DNA of 41,405 nt from contig LFRS01000113.1 in assembly GCA_001512435.1 (NCBI GenBank), positions 1-41,405 of the forward strand. Direction: 5' to 3'. This stretch comes from Halothermothrix sp. DTU029 (GTDB lineage Bacteria; Bacillota; Halanaerobiia; Halanaerobiales; DTU029). Under the pieces are notes generated by a model that saw only the letters and a program-made list of their open reading frames with translations, searched no databases and had not been told where the DNA came from. The position numbers and the translations under genes were made by a program. Positions within the stretch are counted from its first letter, which is position 1; each line of letters begins with the position of its first letter. Of this stretch, positions 32,469 to 39,989 are shown piece by piece.

Positions 32469-33987
32469 GATTTTTTACATTGAAGAAGATGCCAGTATCA
32501 AGGATATTATAGACTTAATTGAATCTACAACCGCTGTAAAAATGGCCCTGGTAATCAAAAATAGTCAACTGCTTTTAAATAGTTCGGTAAATTTAAAGCT
32601 CTTAAAAAAGTACAGCAGGAGGTATAAAAAGGAGCTTGTTTTTATTAATCCAGAGCCTGTCAATGTGGACCAGATCAATAGGGAGGGTTTTCAGATCTAT
32701 GAAAACCTTATAACCCTTGAAAGGGATCTTCCCCTGTATACTGAAAGGCCCAGAGAAGTTTATACTGGTGAAGAGCTTTATGGGGGTGGGAGTCCTTCGC
32801 TAGCAAAAAGTACTGGCAAAAGGTGGCTTCTTTCTTCCCTCTATCTTTTCATATTATTGCTGGTTCTGGGCCTGGTCTATTTATATTTCTTCTACCCGAC
32901 AGCCACAGTAGAGGTAAAACCGGTTATCCATACTGCCAGTCAGGAAATCAGTATTATTGCTTCAAGAGACCAGAACCGGATTGACTGGCAAAACCATATC
33001 CTGCCTTTACATCAAACCCAGCTTGAGATCAGTGGTGAAAAAGAGTTCAGGACTACTGGTGTAAAAGAAGTTGGTGATGAAACAGCCCGGGGCTATGTTA
33101 GATTTATTAATGAAAGCCAGGAGGAGGTAGAAATAGGAGCTGGCACCATTCTTCTGGCTGATAATGGTTTAAAATATCGGACCATTGAAGATATTGTTAT
33201 TCCACCAACAAGGGTTGATTATCTCATGAATGTACCGGTGGGGATGCGGGCAGGCCAGGCTGATGTAAAAGTGGAGTGTTTGACAGCAGGTAGCAAGGGG
33301 AATATAGGAATTGGCCGGATCAGCAGCCTGGAGAAAGACCTGCCTGATATTCATGTTATAAACCCAGAGCCTATCAGTGGAGGGACAGATCAAAGGATTG
33401 GCCAGGTCAGTGAAGATGATCTTGTTAAGGGGGAAGGGCTCCTGGCTGAAGAACTGAAGAGTAAACTCTTTAGCAAAATTTATCAGGAACTCAGTGGAAA
33501 TTATCGGATTATTGAAGAGAGTATTTCCTTTACAGATGAAAGATACGAGTTTAGCCACCGGGCCGGAGAGGAGACAGATCTATTAACAATTAAGGGCAGT
33601 GTCCAGGCAACTGCTTATTTAATGAAAAATAATGAGTTGGACCGCTTACTCACCCGGATTTTTCAGGAAAATATGCCGGAGAATTTACAGCTCTTGAGCT
33701 CCGGGATAAATATCGATACAATTCAGCTTGAAGAAAGAGAAGATAAGTTGTATAATATAAAAATAAGGGTAAATGCCCCAGTTATGACTTTGATTGATAC
33801 AAATCAGCTGGCCAGGAATTTGTTGGGGCTTGATCTGATGGAAGCTGAAGATGTCCTGGAAGGGATCAGTGATATTGAGGATTTTAGAATTGAAAGTCAA
33901 TCCAGCAGGCTGCCAGCCATGGGTTTTGCCATAAAGGTAGTAGTCAATCAACCGGAAGAAAAAATGGTTTTTAATCTCAGGGATTAG
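32449..33987 (+). CDS. Single-pass membrane protein with baseplate-J-like exterior domain
   Basis: 512 residues from TTG 32449, inside the end of the FtsA-like gene; AGAGGAG lies upstream. Residues 1-95 are cytoplasmic with an LLLNSSVNLKLLKKYSRRYK pattern and a VFINPEP...REGFQIYENL end, a block I associate with membrane proteins annotated baseplate J/gp47 in various phyla. After a Gly/Ser linker come a membrane helix (about 126-149) and a beta-rich exterior part. Residues 212-255 carry the baseplate-J-like signature (GYVRFINESQEEVEIGAGTI and a LKYRTIEDIVIPP segment, then VPVGMRAGQADVKVECLTAG). No phage genes lie nearby, so the name reflects fold, not phage origin. The C-terminal 180 residues look like a further alpha/beta domain. 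ruvX follows after 14 bases. Confidence 0.72.
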   Translation: MKVRGYRIFYIEEDASIKDIIDLIESTTAVKMALVIKNSQLLLNSSVNLKLLKKYSRRYKKELVFINPEPVNVDQINREGFQIYENLITLERDLPLYTERPREVYTGEELYGGGSPSLAKSTGKRWLLSSLYLFILLLVLGLVYLYFFYPTATVEVKPVIHTASQEISIIASRDQNRIDWQNHILPLHQTQLEISGEKEFRTTGVKEVGDETARGYVRFINESQEEVEIGAGTILLADNGLKYRTIEDIVIPPTRVDYLMNVPVGMRAGQADVKVECLTAGSKGNIGIGRISSLEKDLPDIHVINPEPISGGTDQRIGQVSEDDLVKGEGLLAEELKSKLFSKIYQELSGNYRIIEESISFTDERYEFSHRAGEETDLLTIKGSVQATAYLMKNNELDRLLTRIFQENMPENLQLLSSGINIDTIQLEEREDKLYNIKIRVNAPVMTLIDTNQLARNLLGLDLMEAEDVLEGISDIEDFRIESQSSRLPAMGFAIKVVVNQPEEKMVFNLRD

Positions 33988-34001
33988 GTGGAGGTAGGAT
34001 T

Positions 34002-34439
34002 TTGCGTTCTATGGGTCTGGATTTTGGAGACAAAACCATTGGTATTGCCATTAGTGATCCCCTGGGCTGGACAGCCCAGGCTAAAGGGGTAATCAGGAGA
34101 AAGAACCTGACTGATGATTTTGCCCAGCTGAAGGAATACCTTGATAAATACAATATTCAGGAGATAATTGTGGGACTACCTGTTAATATGGATGGGACGG
34201 CAGGCAGTCGAGTCAAGAAAACAGAAGAATTTGTTAATTTTCTAAGAAAGAGGGTTGAGATACCGGTTAAGGTCTGGGATGAACGTCTCAGTACACGGCA
34301 GGCAGAAAACATACTCCTGGAGGCAGATTTGAGTAGAAGGAAGAGAAAAGAGTTTATAGACCAAGTGGCAGCCAGTATTATTTTGCAGAACTATCTGGAT
34401 GCCAAAAAAAATAAAGGAGATGAAATGTATGGCAAATGA
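34002..34439 (+). CDS. ruvX: Putative pre-16S rRNA nuclease / Holliday junction resolvase-like YqgF
   Basis: 145 residues, TTG 34002 after GGAGGTAGG. RNase H-like fold with the three acidic residues: MGLDFGDKTIGIAISDPLG at the start, IQEIIVGLPVNMDGT in the middle with ERLST after it (VWDERLSTRQAE), and DQVAASIILQNYL at the end. E. coli YqgF processes the 5' end of 16S rRNA; resolvase activity is claimed for some members. The gene overlaps the following DUF1292 gene by 11 bases, as in Bacillus yrrK-yrzB. Confidence 0.95.
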   Translation: MRSMGLDFGDKTIGIAISDPLGWTAQAKGVIRRKNLTDDFAQLKEYLDKYNIQEIIVGLPVNMDGTAGSRVKKTEEFVNFLRKRVEIPVKVWDERLSTRQAENILLEADLSRRKRKEFIDQVAASIILQNYLDAKKNKGDEMYGK

Positions 34440-34704
34440 GGGAACTTTCTGGATTGACGAAGAAGAGGGCCTGTTGATTATCAGGGATATGGATGGGGTA
34501 GAAGACCAATTTGTGATTGAAGATGAGCTCTTCATAGACGATAATAGATATCTCATCCTGATACCGGAAGAAAGCATCGATGATGCAGAAGCAGAGGCTT
34601 TTGTTTTAAAAATAATCAATGATCAGGATGAAGAAGTACTTACTGTTATTGATGATGAAGAAGAGTTTCAGATGGTTAAGGAAAATTACGAGAGTTTACC
34701 ATAG
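34429..34704 (+). CDS. DUF1292 protein (YrzB family)
   Basis: 91 residues from ATG 34429, placed by AAAGGAG and overlapping the end of ruvX; a longer reading from upstream has no site. Highly acidic throughout, with a GTFWIDEEEGLLIIRDMDGVE start and an EEEFQMVKENYES end typical of DUF1292. The fold is a small beta barrel-like domain of unknown role. It is conserved with ruvX and ireB across Firmicutes, which hints at a shared process linked with rRNA or the envelope (inference). A terminator follows. Confidence 0.9.
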   Translation: MANEGTFWIDEEEGLLIIRDMDGVEDQFVIEDELFIDDNRYLILIPEESIDDAEAEAFVLKIINDQDEEVLTVIDDEEEFQMVKENYESLP

Positions 34705-34748
34705 TAGAAGAAAAGCAGCTGACTTTACGACCGGGGGGTCTTTCACAA

Positions 34749-34773
34749 ATAAGGGAAAGGCCCTTATATTTTT
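34749..34773 (+). terminator. Rho-independent terminator after the ruvX-DUF1292 pair
   Basis: ATAAGGG (34749-34755), loop AAAGG, CCCTTAT (34761-34767), then ATTTTT. A second, overlapping hairpin, GGTCTTTC (34737-34744) with GAAAGGCC (34755-34762), competes with it. Confidence 0.8.
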
Positions 34774-34790
34774 ACCGACAGGTACCTGGT

Positions 34791-34819
34791 TTGCGTGAAA
34801 AGCAGACCTCTGGTATAAT
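34791..34819 (+). promoter_or_regulatory. Sigma-A promoter of mltG operon
   Basis: TTGCGT (34791-34796), exactly 17 bases, then TATAAT (34814-34819), about 30 bases before the mltG start and just after the terminator of the previous operon. Confidence 0.75.
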
Positions 34820-34852
34820 TAAGTGTAATAATCATACCTGGGGAGTGGAAAG

Positions 34853-35887
34853 GTGAAGAGGAAGGGAATAATTTTTTTAATTATTGTACTATTAATTGCC
34901 TTTACTATAAAAGTGATAGACCTGATGGGTCCAAATGAAGACCTGCAGGGTGAAAAGCAGATTATAATCAGAACCGGCTCTTCGGCAAAACAGATTGCAG
35001 AAGACTTATATAGGCAGGATCTTATTAAATCAAGAACCTTATTTAATCTTTTAGTAAATATCAAGGGCCTGGAAAACAGCCTGAAAGCCGGGGTTTATAA
35101 TATAAAGCCAGAATACAGGCTGCTGGATATTATTGATTTGCTGGCCAGAGGAAAGGTGGCTACCTTCCGGGTTACTATACCGGAGGGCTTTACCGTAGAG
35201 GAGATTGCCAGAAGGCTGGCAGTAATGACAGGATATAGTGAAGAGGATTTCTTAAGATATGCCAGGGTCAATCCCGGCAAGGACTACCTGGTGGAGGATA
35301 AGGATATTATCTATCCCCTGGAGGGTTTTCTTTATCCTGATACCTATATTATTCCCACTGAATATAAAGCCGGGGAGATCCTGGAGGTAATGCTTTCAGT
35401 TTTTGAATCCCGTTGGCTGGAGAGGATTAAGGCAGCAGTGGATGGAAAGGGAGAGCAGGAAACAGGGCTGGTGGTAAATAAAAAGGTGGTCAATGGCTAT
35501 AGTCTCCATGAGATTATGACCATTGCCTCCCTGATTGAAAAAGAGGCTAAACTTGATGAAGAGAAACCCCTGGTTGCAGGAGTTATATATAACCGTTTGA
35601 GAATGAATATGAATCTCCAGATTGATGCCTGTATACAATATATACTGGGAGAGAGGAAAGAGCGGATTTTATATAGTGATTTGCAGATTGATTCACCTTA
35701 TAATACCTATCTCTATCCTGGTTTGCCGCCGGGACCAATTGCCAGTCCTGGAGCAGAATCCATTAAAGCGGCCTTAAATCCTGCTGATGTAGATTATTTA
35801 TTTTATTTTGCCCTCCAGGATGGGAGCCATGTTTTTACCAGGACCTATAATGAACATCTCAGGTTACAGAATGAAATGAGGAGATAG
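34853..35887 (+). CDS. mltG: Endolytic transglycosylase MltG
   Basis: 344 residues, GTG 34853 after GGGGAGTGGAAAG. One N-terminal membrane anchor (about 4-22), a LysM-like domain (IIIRTGSSAKQIAEDLYRQD) and the YceG catalytic domain with EGFLYPDTYII, then IMTIASLIEKEA, in which E229 corresponds to the essential E218 of E. coli, and LPPGPIASPGAESIKAALNP. MltG cuts nascent glycan strands at the membrane and so sets their length, acting with class A PBPs. It leads the operon that continues with trmR and trhP, the same order as Bacillus yrrL-yrrM-yrrN/O. Confidence 0.96.
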   Translation: MKRKGIIFLIIVLLIAFTIKVIDLMGPNEDLQGEKQIIIRTGSSAKQIAEDLYRQDLIKSRTLFNLLVNIKGLENSLKAGVYNIKPEYRLLDIIDLLARGKVATFRVTIPEGFTVEEIARRLAVMTGYSEEDFLRYARVNPGKDYLVEDKDIIYPLEGFLYPDTYIIPTEYKAGEILEVMLSVFESRWLERIKAAVDGKGEQETGLVVNKKVVNGYSLHEIMTIASLIEKEAKLDEEKPLVAGVIYNRLRMNMNLQIDACIQYILGERKERILYSDLQIDSPYNTYLYPGLPPGPIASPGAESIKAALNPADVDYLFYFALQDGSHVFTRTYNEHLRLQNEMRR

Positions 35888-35888
35888 C

Positions 35889-36509
35889 ATGAGTGCTGGG
35901 GGTTTTTCTCTTCCGGTAAGGGATGATTTTCTCCTGGCTCTGGAGGAAAGGGCCAGGAAGGACTATATACCGATTATCAAAGCAGAGGTAGGACAATTCC
36001 TGCAGATATTGATTAAGGCCAAGAAACCAAAGAGGATTCTGGAGATAGGGACAGCAATTGGTTATTCAACTATCTGGATGGCCAGGGCGGTAGAGGGAGA
36101 GGCAGAAGTGATAACCATTGAAAAGGATGCAGAGATGTATCTGGCAGCCAGGGAGAACTTTCAGGCTGCTGGCCTGAGTGAAAAAATCAGGCAAAAATAT
36201 GGAGATGCCCTGGAAATATTGCCTTATTTAAAGGGAGACTTTGATTTTGTATTTATTGATGCGGCTAAAGGGCAGTACTTGAATTACCTGGAGTTATTAA
36301 TGGACCTGGTTCCTGTGGGTGGCCTGATCCTTGCTGATAATGTCCTTTACCGGGGATATGTAGAAAAGGAGGGGCAGATTGCCCATAAAAGGAGGACCAT
36401 GGTCAGGACCTTACAGAAGTATCTGGATTTTATACAGGACCACCCCTGTCTGGACAGCCTGGTTCTTAACCTGGGTGATGGTCTTGCCTTAAGTGTCAAG
36501 AAGGATTGA
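35889..36509 (+). CDS. trmR: tRNA 5-hydroxyuridine methyltransferase TrmR (YrrM-like)
   Basis: 206 residues, starting one base after the mltG stop. A class I SAM methyltransferase of the caffeoyl-CoA/catechol O-methyltransferase type: SAM site RILEIGTAIGYSTIWMA (about 50-65), an EVITIEKD strand end, metal-binding DFVFIDAAKGQYL and LILADNVLYRG. In Bacillus, YrrM (TrmR) methylates 5-hydroxyuridine at tRNA position 34 to 5-methoxyuridine, widening wobble decoding. The next gene is the U32 protein that makes the hydroxyuridine, so substrate and enzyme genes are adjacent. Assigned on family and this context. Confidence 0.85.
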   Translation: MSAGGFSLPVRDDFLLALEERARKDYIPIIKAEVGQFLQILIKAKKPKRILEIGTAIGYSTIWMARAVEGEAEVITIEKDAEMYLAARENFQAAGLSEKIRQKYGDALEILPYLKGDFDFVFIDAAKGQYLNYLELLMDLVPVGGLILADNVLYRGYVEKEGQIAHKRRTMVRTLQKYLDFIQDHPCLDSLVLNLGDGLALSVKKD

Positions 36510-36561
36510 TATAATAACAGCCTGTAGAGAAAAATATAAATATGGAAGTGAATAAATAGAT

Positions 36562-37911
36562 ATGGTAGAGAAAAATAAGGAAAAAATCAATTATTATCCG
36601 GCAGGGCAGAAGGTTGAATTGCTAGCCCCGGCTGGAAATCTGGAGAAATTAAAGATAGCCATCCTTTATGGTGCTGATGCTGTTTATTGTGGTGGTTATA
36701 ATTACGGCCTCCGGGAAGGGGCAGATAATTTTACCATGGAAGAGTTAAAAGAGGCTGTAGATTATGCTCACCGCCACCAGGCCAGGATCTATGTGACAGT
36801 AAATATGATACCCCATAATGCAGACCTGGTTGGCCTGCCGGAATACCTGCACCAATTGGAAGGCCTTGGTGTTGATGCCCTGATTGTCTCTGATCCGGGA
36901 ATTATGAGTATTATCAGGGAAGAAGGAATCAAACTTCCCCTCCATCTCAGTACCCAGGCCAATACAGTAAACTGGGCCAGTGTCCGCTTCTGGCAGGAAC
37001 AGGGAATAGAGCGGGTTATCCTGGCCAGGGAATTATCCCGGGAAGAGATTAAGGAAATCAGGGAAAAGACAGATATGGAGCTGGAGATCTTTGTCCATGG
37101 TGCCATGTGTATCTCCTATTCTGGCCGCTGTCTCTTGAGTAATTATATGGCTGCCCGGGATGCCAATAGGGGAAAATGTGCCCATTCCTGCCGCTGGAAA
37201 TATTATCTGGTAGAGGAGCGGAGACCTGGCCAGTATTTTCCCATTACTGAGGATGAAAGAGGCACCTATATCATGAATTCAAAGGATCTCTGCCTTATTG
37301 AACATATACCGGAAATAATCGAGGCTGGTGTCAATAGCCTGAAAATTGAAGGCAGAATGAAGAGCCTCCATTATGTGGCTACCGTTACTTCTGTTTACCG
37401 CCAGGCCCTTGATTCCTATTACAGGGATCCGGAGAATTACAGCTTTAAGGAAGAATGGTTGAAGGAATTATATAAAATAAGCAACCGGGATTATACCACT
37501 GGTTTCTTTTTCAAAAACCCTGGTCCAGAGGAACACAATTATGGCTCCTCTTCCTACCAGAGGGATTGTGATTTTATGGGTGTTGTCAGGGATTTTATCC
37601 CTTATGATAAGGAAAGGAAACTGGGAAATAGGAGTTTAGAGCATAGTGGCAGCCAGGGAGAAGAACTTTCCCTGCCTGGAGATTCTCAAGCTATAGGAGA
37701 AGCCCTGGTAGAGGTCAGGCATAAGTTCTTTAAAGGAGACCGGCTGGAGATATTTGGCCCTGATTGTGAACCCTTTGAAATAGATTTAACTTATATAATC
37801 AATGAAGAAGGGGAAGAAGTAGAAGAGGCGGGCCGGGCCCAGGAACTTATCAGGATTCCCGTTAGCCGGGAAGTCAAACCTTTTTATCTGCTAAGAAGGG
37901 AGAAAAAGTAA
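36562..37911 (+). CDS. trhP: U32 peptidase-family tRNA uridine-hydroxylation protein TrhP
   Basis: 449 residues, ATG 36562 (GGAAGTGA is some distance upstream). N-terminal TIM-barrel-like part with VELLAPAGNLEKLKIAILYGADAVY..., LHLSTQANTVNWASVRFW and the FVHGAMCISYSGRCLLSNY signature of U32 proteins. Four cysteines (C-x6-C, then GKCAHSC) can hold an iron-sulphur cluster. C-terminal small beta domain (EALVEVRHKFFKGDRLEIFG). Earlier called collagenase-like peptidases, the YrrO/YegQ type takes part in prephenate-dependent formation of 5-hydroxyuridine at tRNA wobble position 34. Bacillus has two genes (yrrN, yrrO); only one full-length copy is seen here. Confidence 0.9.
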   Translation: MVEKNKEKINYYPAGQKVELLAPAGNLEKLKIAILYGADAVYCGGYNYGLREGADNFTMEELKEAVDYAHRHQARIYVTVNMIPHNADLVGLPEYLHQLEGLGVDALIVSDPGIMSIIREEGIKLPLHLSTQANTVNWASVRFWQEQGIERVILARELSREEIKEIREKTDMELEIFVHGAMCISYSGRCLLSNYMAARDANRGKCAHSCRWKYYLVEERRPGQYFPITEDERGTYIMNSKDLCLIEHIPEIIEAGVNSLKIEGRMKSLHYVATVTSVYRQALDSYYRDPENYSFKEEWLKELYKISNRDYTTGFFFKNPGPEEHNYGSSSYQRDCDFMGVVRDFIPYDKERKLGNRSLEHSGSQGEELSLPGDSQAIGEALVEVRHKFFKGDRLEIFGPDCEPFEIDLTYIINEEGEEVEEAGRAQELIRIPVSREVKPFYLLRREKK

Positions 37912-37912
37912 C

Positions 37913-38155
37913 TTGCAGGAGGAAGAGATTTTTGAAACCAGTAGAATAACTATCAGGGTGCCCAGAGAAGAGATTGTCTTTGTGGATATGCTTTTTAAAG
38001 CCTATGAAGGCCTGGCCCTGGCTACAATTGACCGGGAAAGGACAGGCTTGATTCATCTAGATGTAACTCCGGGTACCAGGGCAGATGTCCTGGCAATCTT
38101 GAAAGATTTACAGGAGAAAATGCCCTTATTTATAGTAGAAGATGATAGTATATAA
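37913..38155 (+). CDS. DUF4911 domain protein
   Basis: 80 residues, TTG 37913 directly after the trhP stop, ribosome-binding site GGGAGAAAAAG within the end of trhP. A small alpha/beta protein with TSRITIRVPREEIVFVDMLF, a YEGLALATIDRERTGLIHLD middle and a VLAILKDLQEKMPLFIV end: matches the DUF4911 family of Firmicutes. The strand-helix pattern recalls ACT-like or ferredoxin-like folds. No function is known; the tight link with trhP suggests a helper of tRNA modification (inference). Confidence 0.8.
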   Translation: MQEEEIFETSRITIRVPREEIVFVDMLFKAYEGLALATIDRERTGLIHLDVTPGTRADVLAILKDLQEKMPLFIVEDDSI

Positions 38156-38304
38156 ATGGATAAGAGGTTGTTTTTTATATCCAGGTAAGATCTGAATGAT
38201 TATGTGAAAAATAGGTTATGCTAAAATTGACAGGGTAGACTAAATAAGCAAGAACAAATATGGTTCAATTAATAAAAAAATAAATAAGAAAAAGAACACA
38301 AAAT

Positions 38305-38357
38305 AAAGATTCACCTCATATATATAACTTAGAGCCATTTGGGGGAGGTGGGTCTTT
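38305..38357 (+). promoter_or_regulatory. Terminator-like hairpin that covers the sigK Shine-Dalgarno
   Basis: AAAGATTCACCTC (38305-38317) pairs with GAGGTGGGTCTTT (38345-38357), 13 pairs with two G-U, enclosing a 27-base loop. T's continue to 38360, and the TTG start of sigK begins at 38359. The right arm contains the only ribosome-binding site, so the fold could block translation, end transcription, or both. A partial sporulation promoter (CACA at 38297, CATATATAT at 38317) would start downstream of the left arm and escape the hairpin. The rest of 38156-38304 is AT-rich with nothing else recognised. Confidence 0.6.
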
Positions 38358-38358
38358 T

Positions 38359-39042
38359 TTGTTAGCCATATTAGCCAGTTTATTAAAGGGATACCTCTTA
38401 TTGGTTTCCTATATTAGGAATGGGAAGGTTTTTCCTGAACCACTGAGTCCTGAAGAAGAGCAGAAATATCTGGAAAGAATGCAGGCAGGGGATGAGCAAG
38501 CCCGGAATATTTTAATTGAGAGGAATTTAAGGCTGGTTGCCCATATTGTTAAAAAATATGATTCACACCATACTGACAGCGAGGATTTAATCTCCATAGG
38601 GACCATCGGTTTAATCAAAGGAATCAATACTTATGATAATAGCAAAAGCACCAAACTGGCTACCTATGCTGCCCGTTGTATAGAAAACGAAATCTTGATG
38701 TATCTCCGTTCTACCAGGAAATTAAACAATGAAACCATGTTACAACAGTCCATAGGTTCAGATATAGAAGGTAATGAGATTACTCTCCTGGATATACTGG
38801 AAGCAGAGGATGATTCGGTATTAAGCAAGGTGGAAAAGGTCTTAAATGAGGAAAAACTCTATGACAAGATAGAGGAATTGTCAGAGCGGGAGAGAAATGT
38901 AATCAAACTCCGCTATGGCCTGATAGATGGCAAGCAATTAACCCAGAGGGAGGTAGCTGCTATCCTTGGTATTTCCCGCTCCTATGTTTCCAGGATAGAG
39001 AAAAAAGCAGTAGAGGATTTGGCCCGTATGTTTAGAGAATAA
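38359..39042 (+). CDS. sigK: RNA polymerase sporulation sigma factor SigK
   Basis: The late mother-cell sigma factor; 227 residues from TTG 38359 after GGGGGAGGTGG. Residues 1-20 (MLAILASLLKGYLLLVSYIR) are the hydrophobic pro-sequence that in Bacillus is cut by SpoIVFB at the forespore membrane. Then follow FPEPLSPEEEQKYLERM, region 2 (LIERNLRLVAHIVKKY, DLISIGTIGLIKGI, TYAARCIENEILMYLR) and region 4 with LSERERNVIKLRYGL and a helix-turn-helix, REVAAILGISRSYVSRIEKK. The gene is uninterrupted: there is no skin element, which splits it in Bacillus subtilis and in Clostridioides difficile. Ends with a strong hairpin against the pilin operon. Confidence 0.95.
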   Translation: MLAILASLLKGYLLLVSYIRNGKVFPEPLSPEEEQKYLERMQAGDEQARNILIERNLRLVAHIVKKYDSHHTDSEDLISIGTIGLIKGINTYDNSKSTKLATYAARCIENEILMYLRSTRKLNNETMLQQSIGSDIEGNEITLLDILEAEDDSVLSKVEKVLNEEKLYDKIEELSERERNVIKLRYGLIDGKQLTQREVAAILGISRSYVSRIEKKAVEDLARMFRE

Positions 39043-39050
39043 TATAAATA

Positions 39051-39090
39051 ATAAAAACCCGGATTATTTAAAGAAATCCGGGCTTTTATT
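39051..39090. terminator. Bidirectional terminator between sigK and the pilin operon
   Basis: CCCGGATT (39058-39065) pairs with AATCCGGG (39075-39082), with flanking AATAATAAAAA and CTTTTATTATT that also pair, giving A/T tracts on both sides for the converging genes. Confidence 0.85.
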
Positions 39091-39139
39091 ATTATGAAAT
39101 ATGATAATCCAGTTTATTTAAGTTTAGTTGTACCTGGCC

Positions 39140-39649
39140 TTAAGGTTTTTTATAAGCTATAATGGCCTTATTGTTTGCAGCTATTTCATGCTGGATATTA
39201 TTGAGGAGGAGGGAAGATTCTTTGCCGTTAATTGTATATACCAGGATATATTTGTACAAATTATTACCTGCTGGACTGGCTTCTTCCAGGGTAAACATTA
39301 TGCTATCTATCCTGTCTTTTGCAATCGTCAAGGTCCTGGAGCTATCTTTTAAGACAAGAGAGCCATTATCCAGATATATATAGTTGAAATTATTATCCAG
39401 GGGATCTGGTAGTTTATCCAGTAATTGTAGATCTACAGCATTGGCCAGTTCATTATAAAAATGGGTCTGGATTATATTTAAATCATTCTGTTCATCTGCT
39501 ATATTCATGGCCTTATTATGTCCCAGAAGGGAGAAAGAAAATAAAGAATAAAAGGCCAGCCCCAGAAATCCCAGGATGGCAATAACGGTCAATAGCTCTA
39601 CTGTCGTAAACCCCTGGTCTTTTTCCAGCTTATTCTTTCCTCTAGGCAT
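39140..39649 (-). CDS. Type IV pilin-like minor prepilin (PilW/ComGF type)
   Basis: 169 residues. N-terminus MPRGKNKLEKDQG|FTTVELL: a short basic leader, prepilin peptidase site after G13, and the conserved Glu5 (E18 of the precursor), then a long hydrophobic helix (ILGFLGLAFYSLFSFSLLG). The C-terminal domain is beta-rich (IYLDNGSLVLKDSSRTLTIA), as in ComGF/PilW-type minor pilins. Its start codon overlaps the end of the previous pilin by 8 bases; last gene of the operon. Likely sits in the tip or priming complex of a type IV pilus or pseudopilus whose assembly genes lie outside this window. Confidence 0.85.
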   Translation of the reverse strand: MPRGKNKLEKDQGFTTVELLTVIAILGFLGLAFYSLFSFSLLGHNKAMNIADEQNDLNIIQTHFYNELANAVDLQLLDKLPDPLDNNFNYIYLDNGSLVLKDSSRTLTIAKDRIDSIMFTLEEASPAGNNLYKYILVYTINGKESSLLLNNIQHEIAANNKAIIAYKKP

Positions 39650-39974
39650 CAGGCATCACAACCTCAAAATATTCAAGCAAGACCCCATTTATTTCTTCCT
39701 GGATCAGCATTCCATCTACTGTAATACTAACCTGGTCACTTTTCCCTTGATTAAAGACAACAGTTATAGTATCTGTATCTGAATTGTCATAGTTGAGGAT
39801 GGCCTCATTAATCCTGAGCTGGGCTGTATTAAGGTCCTGGCTTCTTCTCTGACTAAGTTGTAAGCCATGGGCTCCATTCATAAAAGCAGAAGTCAAGGTA
39901 ATCCCAATAATGGCAAAGATAGCAAGGGAAAGCAAAACTTCCACTAGGGTAAATCCGTCATTTTTATGTAGCAT
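39642..39974 (-). CDS. Type IV pilin-like minor prepilin (PilV/GspI type)
   Basis: 110 residues. The precursor begins MLHKNDG|FTLVEVLLSLAIFAIIG: prepilin peptidase site after G7, Glu5 present (E12), hydrophobic helix to about residue 30. A short C-terminal domain follows with strands TITVVFNQGKSDQVSITVDG. It closely resembles PilV/GspI-type minor pilins in length and N-terminus. A GGGGGTAGGG site precedes the ATG. Middle gene of the three-pilin operon, 15 bases after the large pilin-like gene and overlapping the next. Confidence 0.85.
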   Translation of the reverse strand: MLHKNDGFTLVEVLLSLAIFAIIGITLTSAFMNGAHGLQLSQRRSQDLNTAQLRINEAILNYDNSDTDTITVVFNQGKSDQVSITVDGMLIQEEINGVLLEYFEVVMPDA

Positions 39975-39989
39975 TCTGCCCTACCCCCT

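Noticed and set aside
32449-33987. Prophage origin for the baseplate-J-like gene
   Set aside because: No capsid, portal, tail, integrase or lysis gene is near; the flanks are housekeeping genes in conserved order and the protein has a membrane anchor.
38359-39042. A skin-type element or recombinase interrupting sigK
   Set aside because: The frame runs unbroken from pro-sequence to the C-terminal helix-turn-helix, with no recombinase in the window.
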